From contig JAOZHB010000039.1 of NCBI GenBank assembly GCA_026015035.1, positions 1 through 34,022 on the forward strand: DNA of 34,022 nt, written 5' to 3'. This document shows positions 15,855-23,941 of the stretch, in pieces (the first letter of the stretch is position 1; the number at the start of each line of letters is the position of its first letter). The notes beneath the pieces were generated by a model, which did no database searches, was not told the origin of the DNA, and saw nothing but the letters and a program-made list of their open reading frames with translations. The translations under genes and the position numbers were made by a program. This stretch comes from Candidatus Bathyarchaeota archaeon (GTDB taxonomy: Archaea > Thermoproteota > Bathyarchaeia > RBG-16-48-13 > GCA-020355125).

Positions 15855-16163
15855 TCATTGCAAGCCTTCCTCAGGTATTTTCCAATCCAAAAACACCTCA
15901 AAAGGCATGATTATTGGTAGTGTTGGTTTGTCAAGGGGGTGTCTTCCAAAACGACATTTATTCCCCCTTCTCTCAAGGATGTAACGTCGACGACAGTACG
16001 GACATGTAAAATAGGTAATACCTAAATTGAAGAAGAAGGACCTCGAATGCACTATTTTACAAACAGGACATGTAAAAGTAAGGTTCAACCACTCAGTAGT
16101 CGTCCATAATAGCCATACCACTGCCGCTATTATGAATACTACTGTAAATATGATGAAGTTCAA
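15855..16163 (-). CDS. small membrane protein with a zinc-ribbon pair
   Basis: 102 aa. The first 24 residues are a single transmembrane helix (FIIFTVVFIIAAVVWLLW). After it come CPVC (about 33-36) and CPYC (about 54-57), a treble-clef or zinc-ribbon pair separated by 17 residues, then a basic stretch RRRYILERRGNKCRFGR. The ribbon most likely faces the cytoplasm. No specific family recognised. Its promoter region is AT-rich (16164-16210). Confidence 0.6.
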   Translation of the reverse strand: MNFIIFTVVFIIAAVVWLLWTTTEWLNLTFTCPVCKIVHSRSFFFNLGITYFTCPYCRRRYILERRGNKCRFGRHPLDKPTLPIIMPFEVFLDWKIPEEGLQ

Positions 16164-16275
16164 GTCTTTTCCCCTAAATAAACTATTAAATTATAATTTA
16201 AAGTTTGGTAAAGTTTGGGAAATACCCTCTAGTTAAGCCGTATATTGATAGTATTTGCCTGTCTATGGTAAAAGC

Positions 16276-16432
16276 CTAAAGTTCTTCAAATCCTTCTTTG
16301 GAATAATAAATGCAAACTGCCCCTTCTACAAGTTCCTTTTCTTTGTATTTGTATAATGACCCAGTCGTAGATCGATTCTGCTATGAAATCATTTGATTTC
16401 TTTAAATCGATTATTTCTCTGGGCTGTCAGAT
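16276..16432 (-). pseudogene. remnant of a frameshifted gene
   Basis: Two adjacent minus-strand frames read like protein. One runs PREIIDLKKSNDFIAESI then YDWVII (about 16432 to 16365). The other, one frame away, runs SLYKYKEKELVEGAV then CIYYSKEGFEEL and stops at TAG 16276-16278. No start is present and a TGA lies just upstream of the first. It looks like the C-terminal tail of a gene disabled by a frameshift and 5' loss. The source family is not recognised. The rest of the gap 16164-16480 holds only the hairpin at 16417. Confidence 0.35.
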
Positions 16433-16446
16433 TGTTGTGCCCAGAG
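16417..16446 (-). terminator. 8-bp hairpin followed by a TAGC repeat
   Basis: CTCTGGGC (16417-16424) pairs perfectly with GCCCAGAG (16439-16446) around a 14-nt loop. It lies about 35 nt past the stop of the MR/MLE gene at 16481. AGCTAGCTA (16445-16453) separates it from the gene. It may end that transcript or protect its 3' end. Confidence 0.4.
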
Positions 16447-16480
16447 CTAGCTAAATGTTTTGTATGGAACGATGTATTTC

Positions 16481-17587
16481 CTAGTGTACTGTGTGTTTTT
16501 CTATGAATTCTTCATCCAATTCTACGCCTAATCCGGGACTTTGGGGGATGTGAACATACCCCTCTTTGTCTATGGGGATGGGTTCAGTCAATATACTATC
16601 CCTTTGTTCAATGGTTACGATTGGTGGTTCATAGCCGAACTCGACGTATGGACAGTTAGGAGTCAACCCTATCAATTGTAGTGACGATGCTAACCCAAGA
16701 CCGCAGATACTATGGGTGTGGGGTACAATCAACTTATCATAGGCTTCAGCCAGGATAGCGATCTTCTTGCCGTTGTGTATTCCTGCGCGAATAGTATCTG
16801 GTTGGACGATGTCAAAACAGCCTTTGTCAAAGAATTGTCGAAATCGGCGTAGACTTCTCTCTCCTTCGGCCCCCGTTATCATAAGGGTCTCCATCTTCGT
16901 CGTTAGCTCAGATATTCCATCCAAGTCTTCTCTGTGAAGGGGTTCTTCGAGCCAGAAAACATTCAGTTTCTCCATAGCTCTTGCCATCCTATACACAGTT
17001 CGGTGAGACCACACAGGCGGTACTCTGTGACCTGCCTGATTTGCGTCTACCATTATTTCCATGTCGTCTCCAACAGCATCTCTCACCGCTTTTATAACAG
17101 CCAAGTCCTTCATAGGGTCAGGGAAGTGGGCTCGTAGCTTTATGGCTTTAAACCCTTTATCGAGAAATGTCACAGCATCCTTAGCTCTTTCTTCAGGTTC
17201 TTTCAAGTTTATTGTAGCTGCATACGCTAAGACTTTATCTTGATATCCACCGAGGAGCTTGTAAATGGGTTTTCCGACTATTTTTCCAGCTATGTCTAAA
17301 AGAGCGATCTCTATGCCTGCAGGTAATCCGCGTATCGTTCTTGATAACCTTTCTATGTCAAAAGGGTCAATTTCCTGATGAACAAGGGAAGTCTTTACAT
17401 AGTCAATGGTTCGTCTAGGTACTCCCTCAGATAACGCAATACCTGTTACACCTTCATCCGTAAACACCTGAATGAGTTGAGTTGGATAGGTACTGTATTG
17501 TCTCAATCCCCCAAGCCATCCAGGGCGTAGTCCAGGTTTTGGGAGGGGTAGTTTTAGCGAACTAAGAGTGACATCTACTAGTTTCAT
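16481..17587 (-). CDS. enolase-superfamily (MR/MLE) protein, second copy
   Basis: 368 aa from ATG 17587. Metal ligands are D181 in MVDANQ, E214 in WLEEPL and E243 in GAEGERS. The barrel base on strand 2 is K150-L-R152 (KxR rather than KxK), and H290 lies in VPHTHSICG. The pattern fits a mandelate-racemase/galactarate- or rhamnonate-dehydratase-like enzyme; the substrate cannot be read. It is quite different from the enzyme at 3704-4885, so this is not a recent duplicate. TATA-like AAAATATAAG lies about 40 nt upstream. It sits next to an Ldh2 dehydrogenase on the same strand. Confidence 0.83.
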   Translation of the reverse strand: MKLVDVTLSSLKLPLPKPGLRPGWLGGLRQYSTYPTQLIQVFTDEGVTGIALSEGVPRRTIDYVKTSLVHQEIDPFDIERLSRTIRGLPAGIEIALLDIAGKIVGKPIYKLLGGYQDKVLAYAATINLKEPEERAKDAVTFLDKGFKAIKLRAHFPDPMKDLAVIKAVRDAVGDDMEIMVDANQAGHRVPPVWSHRTVYRMARAMEKLNVFWLEEPLHREDLDGISELTTKMETLMITGAEGERSLRRFRQFFDKGCFDIVQPDTIRAGIHNGKKIAILAEAYDKLIVPHTHSICGLGLASSLQLIGLTPNCPYVEFGYEPPIVTIEQRDSILTEPIPIDKEGYVHIPQSPGLGVELDEEFIEKHTVH

Positions 17588-17689
17588 AAGTGATTACCTA
17601 CACTCAAAAAAGAGGGGTTATCTTATATTTTAACTAACCAGTTTCAATTAACTAGTAGCTAACTAAAAAAAGTGGCGGGATGTGAATGA

Positions 17690-18724
17690 TTATTCAACGA
17701 TTTTCTCTACGTCGAGTCCCAGCTCCGTCGCTGTCTTCGATAGGGCTTCCCAATCTGGGTCGTCTAAGGGGATGCCTTCCTTTATCCGCGTCTCCATGGT
17801 TCTGTGTTCTATTTCACCGGGGACGAAGACTTCTTTAACCCCAGTCCTTGTGGGTGAGGCTTTGATGTAGTCTATTAGACGGTCAACTCGAGACGTATAG
17901 TCTTGGAGGGGCGTGAATCCTGAGGGGTCAATTGCCATGAATAGGTGGCCATACCTCTTGTTGTCGAAGCTACAGCCTGCACCAAGGCCTCCGGTTAAGG
18001 CATCGATGATGATTGCTAGACCGTAACCTTTGTAGGTTCCAAAGGGTAAGAGGGCGCCTCCTTCAAAGAAGTCCTTAGGATTGGTTGTAGGCTGACCTTC
18101 TTTGTCCAAGATCCAGCCTTCTGGGATGGGTTCTCCCCTCATTGCCATCACTGAAAGATGTCCGACTGCAACTTGGCTGGTAGCGATATCCCAAACTATG
18201 GGTGGATGCTTACCCGCGGGAACTGCAATGGCGATTGGGTTAACACCTAACACTCGTGACGCACCTCCCCATGCAGCCATACCTGGGTGGCAGCTACAGG
18301 TGACTATTCCAATCTTTCCCTTAAGGGCTGCCATCTCCGCATAATAATATAACGCTCCGATGTGGTCGTCCCCTTCTTTAGGATTGTAGGTTCCAACAGC
18401 ACCGATTCCATAGGTATCAGCCTTACGCATAGCTGTTTCCATTGCTTTCTTACCCGTGACAAAACCGAAGCCCCTGTTATTATCCCACATAGCAGTAGTA
18501 GAGGCGTCCTTGATGACGATAATTGGTGCGTCAGGTACAATTTTTCCCTCTTTAACATTATTGATGTATCTTGGTATGGCTCTAACTCCGTGGGAGTCAA
18601 CGCCTCGGAGGCTGGTTCTAACGAGGTTGTCGACGACTATCTCCGCTTCCTCTTGTGGTGTGCCAGCTGACATGAACATTTGTATGCAGAGTTCTTTTAA
18701 TTTCTCAGCGTGGATAAGTTTCAT
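17690..18724 (-). CDS. Ldh2/MDH2-family NAD(P)-dependent hydroxy-acid dehydrogenase, second copy
   Basis: 344 aa from ATG 18724, with GGTGATG just upstream. It has the same family marks as the 11905 gene: RGVDSHGVRAIPRY with the catalytic His, LGVNPIAIAVPAGKHPPIVW, LLPFGTYKGYGL, and VFVPGEIEHRTMETR. The two proteins are clearly homologous but diverged. Its neighbour at 16481 is an MR/MLE enzyme, and this dehydratase/dehydrogenase pairing recurs around sugar-acid and hydroxy-acid catabolic clusters. Upstream CTTAAATAA (about 18756-18764) may be its TATA box. Confidence 0.88.
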   Translation of the reverse strand: MKLIHAEKLKELCIQMFMSAGTPQEEAEIVVDNLVRTSLRGVDSHGVRAIPRYINNVKEGKIVPDAPIIVIKDASTTAMWDNNRGFGFVTGKKAMETAMRKADTYGIGAVGTYNPKEGDDHIGALYYYAEMAALKGKIGIVTCSCHPGMAAWGGASRVLGVNPIAIAVPAGKHPPIVWDIATSQVAVGHLSVMAMRGEPIPEGWILDKEGQPTTNPKDFFEGGALLPFGTYKGYGLAIIIDALTGGLGAGCSFDNKRYGHLFMAIDPSGFTPLQDYTSRVDRLIDYIKASPTRTGVKEVFVPGEIEHRTMETRIKEGIPLDDPDWEALSKTATELGLDVEKIVE

Positions 18725-18927
18725 TTCTCATCACCTTAACCATGATCTTACAATTTATTTAAGACTTTGTAGTACTCAAAAAAGAGCTGGGTAGCTGGCT
18801 CAACAAATGCATTCAAGGCTGACAGTCTTCATGATTGAGAAAATCTTGGATCTTTCGAGAGTTAAAACGTACAGTAGATGGACGAATAACATCATATTGA
18901 TTCGATTAAAATGGGATGCCTCCAAAT

Positions 18928-18937
18928 CTTATAAATT
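18928..18937 (+). promoter_or_regulatory. TATA box of the nitroreductase gene
   Basis: CTTATAAATT lies 39 nt before ATG 18976; a start near 18959 is expected. Confidence 0.5.
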
Positions 18938-18975
18938 AGAGAAGGTTACTCCAATTCAATGCGGGAACTGATTAC

Positions 18976-19527
18976 ATGGACTTGGATAAAGCAATTATGG
19001 GTAGAAGAAGCATTCGAAAATTCCAATCTCGAGAGGTGCCACGAGAGTTAATTGAACAATCTCTTCAAGCCGCAATTTGTGCACCCTCTGCAAAGAATGG
19101 GCAACAGTGGCGATTCACCGTTCTTACGGGAGAAGCGAAGCAGAAGTTTACCACCTTCTTCCGAGAAACTCTAGACAGAATTTGTGAGGAAGCGGGCAAA
19201 CAAGCTGCGGGCTCTGCATTTCACTCATGCAAATGCATGGAAGAAGCACCTGTAAACATCGTGGTGTGGAATACCAGTGAGAATAATTGGGAGACCGAAA
19301 TACATAGCGTCGCAGCTGCGATCCAGAATTTCTTATTGAAAGCCTATTCATTGGGCTTGGGTACTTTATGGATTGGAGACATCTTCCATGCATATACCGA
19401 GACTATTGCGTACTTCAACAAGCCATGGAAGTTGACTGCTGTAATTGCTGTTGGTTGGCCTGACGAAAATCCCTCGCCGAGAAGAAGAAAACCACTGGAA
19501 GAAGTTACTGAATTTATTGTTAGCTAG
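18976..19527 (+). CDS. nitroreductase-family FMN oxidoreductase
   Basis: 183 aa. The N-terminal motif GRRSIRKFQSREVP and the APSAKNGQQWRFTVLTG segment bind FMN. The C-terminal AVGWPDENPSPRRRK closes the typical fold. These homodimeric flavoproteins reduce nitro groups, quinones, enones or flavins with NAD(P)H, and some archaeal members act in cofactor metabolism. Natural substrate unknown. The TAG stop (19525-19527) lies inside GTTAGCTAGCTA, so the repeat supplies the terminating codon. Confidence 0.85.
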   Translation: MDLDKAIMGRRSIRKFQSREVPRELIEQSLQAAICAPSAKNGQQWRFTVLTGEAKQKFTTFFRETLDRICEEAGKQAAGSAFHSCKCMEEAPVNIVVWNTSENNWETEIHSVAAAIQNFLLKAYSLGLGTLWIGDIFHAYTETIAYFNKPWKLTAVIAVGWPDENPSPRRRKPLEEVTEFIVS

Positions 19528-19558
19528 CTATTAGCACCTTAAAATCAATAGTAAAACG

Positions 19559-20818
19559 TTATTCAATCGTGGAACTGGGTGTTGATACCGTGGTTTTCAA
19601 TGTTTCAGGTATTGTTGTCATAATTGGTAGTCTTACGAACAGGTCTAGTCCAAGAGCTATCAGGAAGACATAGGCTGGGCCAATGGCCTCCCATATCAAG
19701 CCCCCTACGATGGGTGCGACGATGCTGGATATTCCACCGAAAAACCCAAGGAGGCCCCTCCATCGCCCAAGGTACGTGGATGGCACCAGTTCAGGTGTCA
19801 TGGAACCGATAATCACGATACTGATCACACCTGTAAAGCCCCTCAATAATGAGGAGACCAGCAAGAGTTCGGGAGTGGGCGCAACAATAAGGACGATGCT
19901 AGCTAGACCCACGAGGGGTAGGAGGAGGTAAAAAACTTTTTTACGGCCCATTCTATCGGCGACTCTACCTATGGACGGGGCCAGCAAGATCTTCACCAAG
20001 ATTCCGACAGTAGCCATGGCTCCGATGATAAGTTGGTCTGCACCCTTGACTTCGTTGGCAAAAAGAAACCAAAAAGGAGTTGTCATATTCGTGGTTAACA
20101 TGGTTAGGGTATAGAATATGATAAACCTCTTGGCTGGTGAATTATGTCGGAGGATTTCAAAGGCACCGCCTAAAAAGCCAGAGCTCTCCTGTCCACCCGT
20201 TTCCTGTTGACTGCCTCTCGAAACCTCTTTCAGCTGGGTAAGTATGAAGAAGAAGAGAATGGAGTACGCAATAAATTGGAGCCAGTATAACGGTCTAATG
20301 CCTTCGGCACTGATACCTCCAAAAAACGTTATTAAAAACGCTGCTACCATGGGTGCAAGTAGAGAGGGTGTGGAACCTGTTCCCTCGCAGAGTGCTTTAG
20401 CCGTAGCCCTGCTTTCGCTTTTTAGTGAGAGATCACAGATTACGCTGCAATGAAATCTCATGGCGAGTCTGGCTAAAATGATGGCTGGGATGATCATCGT
20501 CCAGTTGGGTGCTAAAGCATATAATAGAGAGGAGATAGTCACCAGACCGCAGCCCAAAATAAAGAGTTTTCTTAAACTATATTTATCATGCATCAAACCG
20601 ATGGGGATTGCGAGAAGGGTGCTTCCTAATCCTGCGAGGCTATTTACTGACCCAAGTTGAACAGGAGACGCTCCTAACTTACTGACGTAAATGTTAGCGT
20701 ACTCTAAGGTCAGTTGATTAAAGAAACGGTTGAATACCCTCCTCGTAACTACTATTCTCCAGTTCCTCTTCTGCTGCTTCCACACAGACACAATCTCATG
20801 AATGCTTTTAAGAGCCAT
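19559..20818 (-). CDS. MFS transporter
   Basis: 419 aa with about 12 predicted transmembrane helices. The first cytoplasmic loop has GLMHDKYSLRK, a degenerate form of the MFS loop motif, and the second half has GRVADRMGRKKVF. Substrate unknown; sugar, drug or carboxylate carriers are all possible. It converges with the nitroreductase gene. It contains the one clear coding copy of the CTAGCTAG-type string in the window (19898-19906). Confidence 0.82.
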   Translation of the reverse strand: MALKSIHEIVSVWKQQKRNWRIVVTRRVFNRFFNQLTLEYANIYVSKLGASPVQLGSVNSLAGLGSTLLAIPIGLMHDKYSLRKLFILGCGLVTISSLLYALAPNWTMIIPAIILARLAMRFHCSVICDLSLKSESRATAKALCEGTGSTPSLLAPMVAAFLITFFGGISAEGIRPLYWLQFIAYSILFFFILTQLKEVSRGSQQETGGQESSGFLGGAFEILRHNSPAKRFIIFYTLTMLTTNMTTPFWFLFANEVKGADQLIIGAMATVGILVKILLAPSIGRVADRMGRKKVFYLLLPLVGLASIVLIVAPTPELLLVSSLLRGFTGVISIVIIGSMTPELVPSTYLGRWRGLLGFFGGISSIVAPIVGGLIWEAIGPAYVFLIALGLDLFVRLPIMTTIPETLKTTVSTPSSTIE

Positions 20819-21028
20819 AGGACGACAACCCGAAGAGGAGATTTGAAATTAAACTCTGTATGACAGGGACTTTGTTAAATGTTTCTTAAGCTTTATTAAC
20901 TTGAGAGAGAATGGTTGACGATAGCTAGAAAGATTATCTCAATCTCCTCCAGTATACGAAGTATCGATGTTCAATTGGATCAATATAATCTTCGGTAGTA
21001 GCTAGTGAGTATGTAAGGGTTTAGCTAG

Positions 21029-21124
21029 TTAGTCGGTTCTCATCAGTATATCCTTTATGATGACAACGTCTTCTTGGAATACCATCCCCTGAAGCGTAAT
21101 ACAGTTCGAGTAGGATAAAGCCAA
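21029..21124 (-). other. possible gene tail or 31-aa ORF
   Basis: Minus strand, from TTG 21124: MALSYSNCITLQGMVFQEDV then VIIKDILMRTD and TAA inside a TTAGCTAGTTAG repeat area. The sequence reads like protein but has no good start, so it may be the remnant of a longer gene. The rest of the gap 20819-21181 contains TAGCTAG-type strings at 20922, 21000 and 21022 and no other gene. Confidence 0.2.
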
Positions 21125-21181
21125 ATTTCTGAAACCTAAATCATAAATATCAAATACACATACAAAAACGAGTGATGTACT

Positions 21182-21445
21182 ATGTCTGAAGTTGAGACAA
21201 AAATTCAAGAATGTATAGACGAAATTATGTCATATAGATCATACGCCCCATCAGAGGTTGATCGGATGGTAAACTCCTTGAAGGAGATCGCAAACTGTGT
21301 GAAGAACCCTACAGAGGAAAACGAAGCAAAAGCATTGACAAAGGTTACAGGGCTTTATCAAGAGGTTGCCTCATACTCAGGTTACATTCCAACCACAGCC
21401 AACAACCTCAAGACCATTAAAGAAGGGCTGGAAAAAGCCAAGTAA
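21182..21445 (+). CDS. 87-aa helical protein with an internal duplication
   Basis: ATG 21182, with TATA-like ATAAATAT at 21143-21150. Two half-repeats are visible: MSYRSYAPSEVDRMVNSLKE (about 15-34) and ASYSGYIPTTANNLKTIKEG (about 64-83). Each is a Ser-Tyr-x-x-Tyr-x-Pro turn leading into a helix with a Leu-Lys pair. The middle is a charged helix. The protein is soluble and acidic, has a single Cys pair (C12, C38), and matches no family I recognise. It precedes the second AOR by about 245 bp. Confidence 0.65.
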   Translation: MSEVETKIQECIDEIMSYRSYAPSEVDRMVNSLKEIANCVKNPTEENEAKALTKVTGLYQEVASYSGYIPTTANNLKTIKEGLEKAK

Positions 21446-21604
21446 TAGCGAAGAAAAAATTTTCTGTAATGTAAACACCTAACGCAATAGGGAGCTAAGT
21501 AAACGATAAACCTCTCAGCTTTTTTCTTAAAACTGTGTAAATCCAATGAAGTAGCTAAGCTTCTCCGCTGCGAAGTTAACTGACTCGCTCATTCAATAAG
21601 GTTA

Positions 21605-21624
21605 TAGCTAGCTAACTAGCTAGG
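21605..21624. repeat. double TAGCTAGC repeat
   Basis: TAGCTAGCTAACTAGCTAGG lies just upstream of the AOR promoter at 21643. It is one of the longest copies of the dispersed motif in the window. Confidence 0.7.
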
Positions 21625-21642
21625 GTCAGTTTAAAAAAAGGG

Positions 21643-21651
21643 TTTTTATAT
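21643..21651 (+). promoter_or_regulatory. TATA box of the second AOR gene
   Basis: TTTTTATAT, the same string as before the glycyl radical gene (28322-28330). Predicted start near 21673; the coding start is TTG 21693. Confidence 0.5.
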
Positions 21652-21692
21652 GCAAATCGTGTATATTTTCTAACTTTTCGGAGAGATTGATT

Positions 21693-23486
21693 TTGGGCGG
21701 ATACATCGGTAAAATTTTGAAGATAAATCTCACATCAGGAAAAATCAAAGAAGAAACTCATGGCGAAGCTTTCTACAGGAAATGGCTAGGTGGATATGGG
21801 CTTGGTTCCAGAATTCTCTACAACGATATTCCAGCTAACACCGACCCTTTAGAACCTGAAAACGTCGTTGGATTAACTACAGGTATCTTGACAGGAACTC
21901 TTGCCCCTTTCAGTGGGAGCTTCACAGCAGTCGGAAAGTCACCGTTAACAGGCACTTGGGGGGACTCCCGAGGAGGGGGATTCTTTGGTCCGGAACTGAA
22001 ATACGCGGGATTTGACGCCGTTTTCTTCCATGGCCGATCTCAAAAACCGGTGTATCTTTGGATAAAAGACGGTGAAGCAGAGATAAGGGATGCGTCAGAT
22101 GTTTGGGGAAGAAATGTCAACGACACTGAAGCAATTCTCAAAGAGAAGCATCAAGACAAAAGGGTACAAGTAGCCTGTATTGGGTCATCTGGGGAAAAAC
22201 TCTCTTTAATATCGGCGATCATGACAGATGAAGGGCGTGCAGCGGGTCGACAAGGCTTAGCCGCGATTATGGGGTCAAAGAAGGTAAAGGCCATTGCGGT
22301 GAGGGGACGAGGAAGAATACCTGTGGAAGACATGGACCAAGTCTTGGACTTTCGAAAGAAAGTTCTGGATGCCATGAAGAAAAACCCCATGTACGATAGG
22401 TTTTGTAAGTATGGAACTACAGGTGGGACAGCAGCCTCAGCTATCAGCGGTGACTCTCCTGTGAAGAATTGGAGTGGTGTTGGTAGCGAGGACTTCCCCA
22501 CGGCGGAAAAGATCGGTGGAGACAGCGTAATCAAGTATGATATAGGACCGTATGGTTGCTTTGGCTGTCCCGTCGCCTGCGGTGGCCTCCAAAGGGTTGA
22601 AAGCGGACCCTATACCGTTGAGGGACATAAACCCGAATACGAAACCCTTGCCGCCTTTGGCACAATGTGTCTCAACGACAACGTGGAATCAATCATTTAC
22701 CTCAACCATCTGTGCAACAATTATGGTTTGGACACCATATCCGCCGGAGGCACCATCGCCTTCGCCATCGAGTGCTACGAGAAGGGCATTATATCGAAGG
22801 ATGAAACAGACGGCATCGCGTTGAAATGGGGAAACCACAAGGCTATCGTTGAGATGACGGAGAAACTTGCCAAACGGGAAGGATTCGGAGACATCTTAGC
22901 CGACGGTGTAAAAGTAGCTGCAGAGAAGATTGGTAAAAGCTCCAAGAAATATGCAATACATGTTTGCGGTCAAGAGTTACCAATGCATGATCCCAGGGAT
23001 GTCCATAATCCCTACAATAAAAAAAATGCCCTCATGTATGTCGCCGACGCTACGCCAGCCAGGCACACCCAAAGCCCCCATGACGGATTCGCCTTACAAG
23101 CTACAGGCATATGCAGTTTCGGGGGCTTCTTGGGACGCGGCGGCGAGGGCGTACCCCAACTCACCGATTTCATCAACGCCATCACAGGCTGGAGTATAAC
23201 TACTTCGGACATGCGAGACATTGGCGACCGAATTGCCACGATGAGGCAGGCATTCAACATTCGAGACGGCTTAAAACCATCGGACTTCACATACCCCGAT
23301 CGAGTCTTAGGAAAACCCCCACTGACGTCCGGACCATCGGCGGGTGTAACGATCGAGAAACAGGTCAATTTACAGGTCGAGGAATACTTCAAGTCCATGG
23401 ACTGGGATCTCAAGACAGGAAAGCCGCGGAAAAAGAAGCTGATAGAGCTTGGATTAGAAGACGTAGCAAGCGACCTCTGGGGATAA
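21693..23486 (+). CDS. tungsten-type aldehyde:ferredoxin oxidoreductase, second copy
   Basis: 597 aa from TTG 21693, chosen because GGAGAG (21680-21685) is 7 nt upstream; TTG 21687 is too close. The start GGYIGKILKINLTSGK matches AOR. Domain 1 shows GILTGTLAPF, GKSPLTGTWGDSRGG and MGSKKVKA. The cluster motif is complete: C289-FG-C292-PVA-C296, with a late Cys in TGICSFGG. It would oxidise an aldehyde to an acid and reduce ferredoxin. Unlike the 8218 gene it has no adjacent ferredoxin subunit, so it may act alone like hyperthermophile AOR. The two enzymes are only moderately similar. Confidence 0.9.
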   Translation: MGGYIGKILKINLTSGKIKEETHGEAFYRKWLGGYGLGSRILYNDIPANTDPLEPENVVGLTTGILTGTLAPFSGSFTAVGKSPLTGTWGDSRGGGFFGPELKYAGFDAVFFHGRSQKPVYLWIKDGEAEIRDASDVWGRNVNDTEAILKEKHQDKRVQVACIGSSGEKLSLISAIMTDEGRAAGRQGLAAIMGSKKVKAIAVRGRGRIPVEDMDQVLDFRKKVLDAMKKNPMYDRFCKYGTTGGTAASAISGDSPVKNWSGVGSEDFPTAEKIGGDSVIKYDIGPYGCFGCPVACGGLQRVESGPYTVEGHKPEYETLAAFGTMCLNDNVESIIYLNHLCNNYGLDTISAGGTIAFAIECYEKGIISKDETDGIALKWGNHKAIVEMTEKLAKREGFGDILADGVKVAAEKIGKSSKKYAIHVCGQELPMHDPRDVHNPYNKKNALMYVADATPARHTQSPHDGFALQATGICSFGGFLGRGGEGVPQLTDFINAITGWSITTSDMRDIGDRIATMRQAFNIRDGLKPSDFTYPDRVLGKPPLTSGPSAGVTIEKQVNLQVEEYFKSMDWDLKTGKPRKKKLIELGLEDVASDLWG

Positions 23487-23644
23487 CTCTCCCCCCTCCC
23501 TCATCTTTTGTAAACCCTGATTTACATTTTTAATAACAAATCTGCTAGTTCATGACCTCTCTATAACGCTGGCTAACTAAAACTAGGTAGCTATATGAAA
23601 AAGGTAAAAAAGGGTGGAACGAGGTTACACTCATTACAAAATAG

Positions 23645-23896
23645 CTAGCTATTCACTTTTTCAAATGAAATTTTCACGAAATCCTTTATTCTCATTCCTT
23701 TTGCAACATCTCGAACATAACGGATTCTTCGTTCTTTCATTACATTTAAAATAATTAATGACGGGAGAACTGCTATTATTAAAAAAATCGGTAACCCGAA
23801 GAAGAATAATGCAAATACAATAACGTCCATTGGATTTGATGGAATTATTTGCTCGCCAATATAAACTAAAAGAAAGCGCGCGCGCGCTTCGTTCAA
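23645..23896 (-). CDS. small membrane protein, start shaped by a (GC)6 tract
   Basis: 83 aa from TTG 23896, whose first codons (EARAR) are the (GC)6 tract; ATG at residue 23 (MDVIVF) is a better start. One long hydrophobic stretch (VIVFALFFFGLPIFLIIAVL) forms one or two membrane passes. A basic cytoplasmic tail ends KISFEKVNS. Stop TAG lies inside TAGCTAGCTA (23642-23651). It follows the MtmB-like gene on the same strand. No family recognised. Confidence 0.45.
   Translation of the reverse strand: MNEARARFLLVYIGEQIIPSNPMDVIVFALFFFGLPIFLIIAVLPSLIILNVMKERRIRYVRDVAKGMRIKDFVKISFEKVNS
23876..23887. repeat. (GC)6 tract
   Basis: Twelve bases of pure alternating GC in an AT-rich surrounding, between the small membrane gene and the MtmB-like gene. 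A TAGCTAGTTAGC string lies 15 bp further on (23903-23914). Confidence 0.8.
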
Positions 23897-23941
23897 ATCG
23901 ATAGCTAGTTAGCTGCTTTGGTTTTTTAATGTAGGAGTTAA

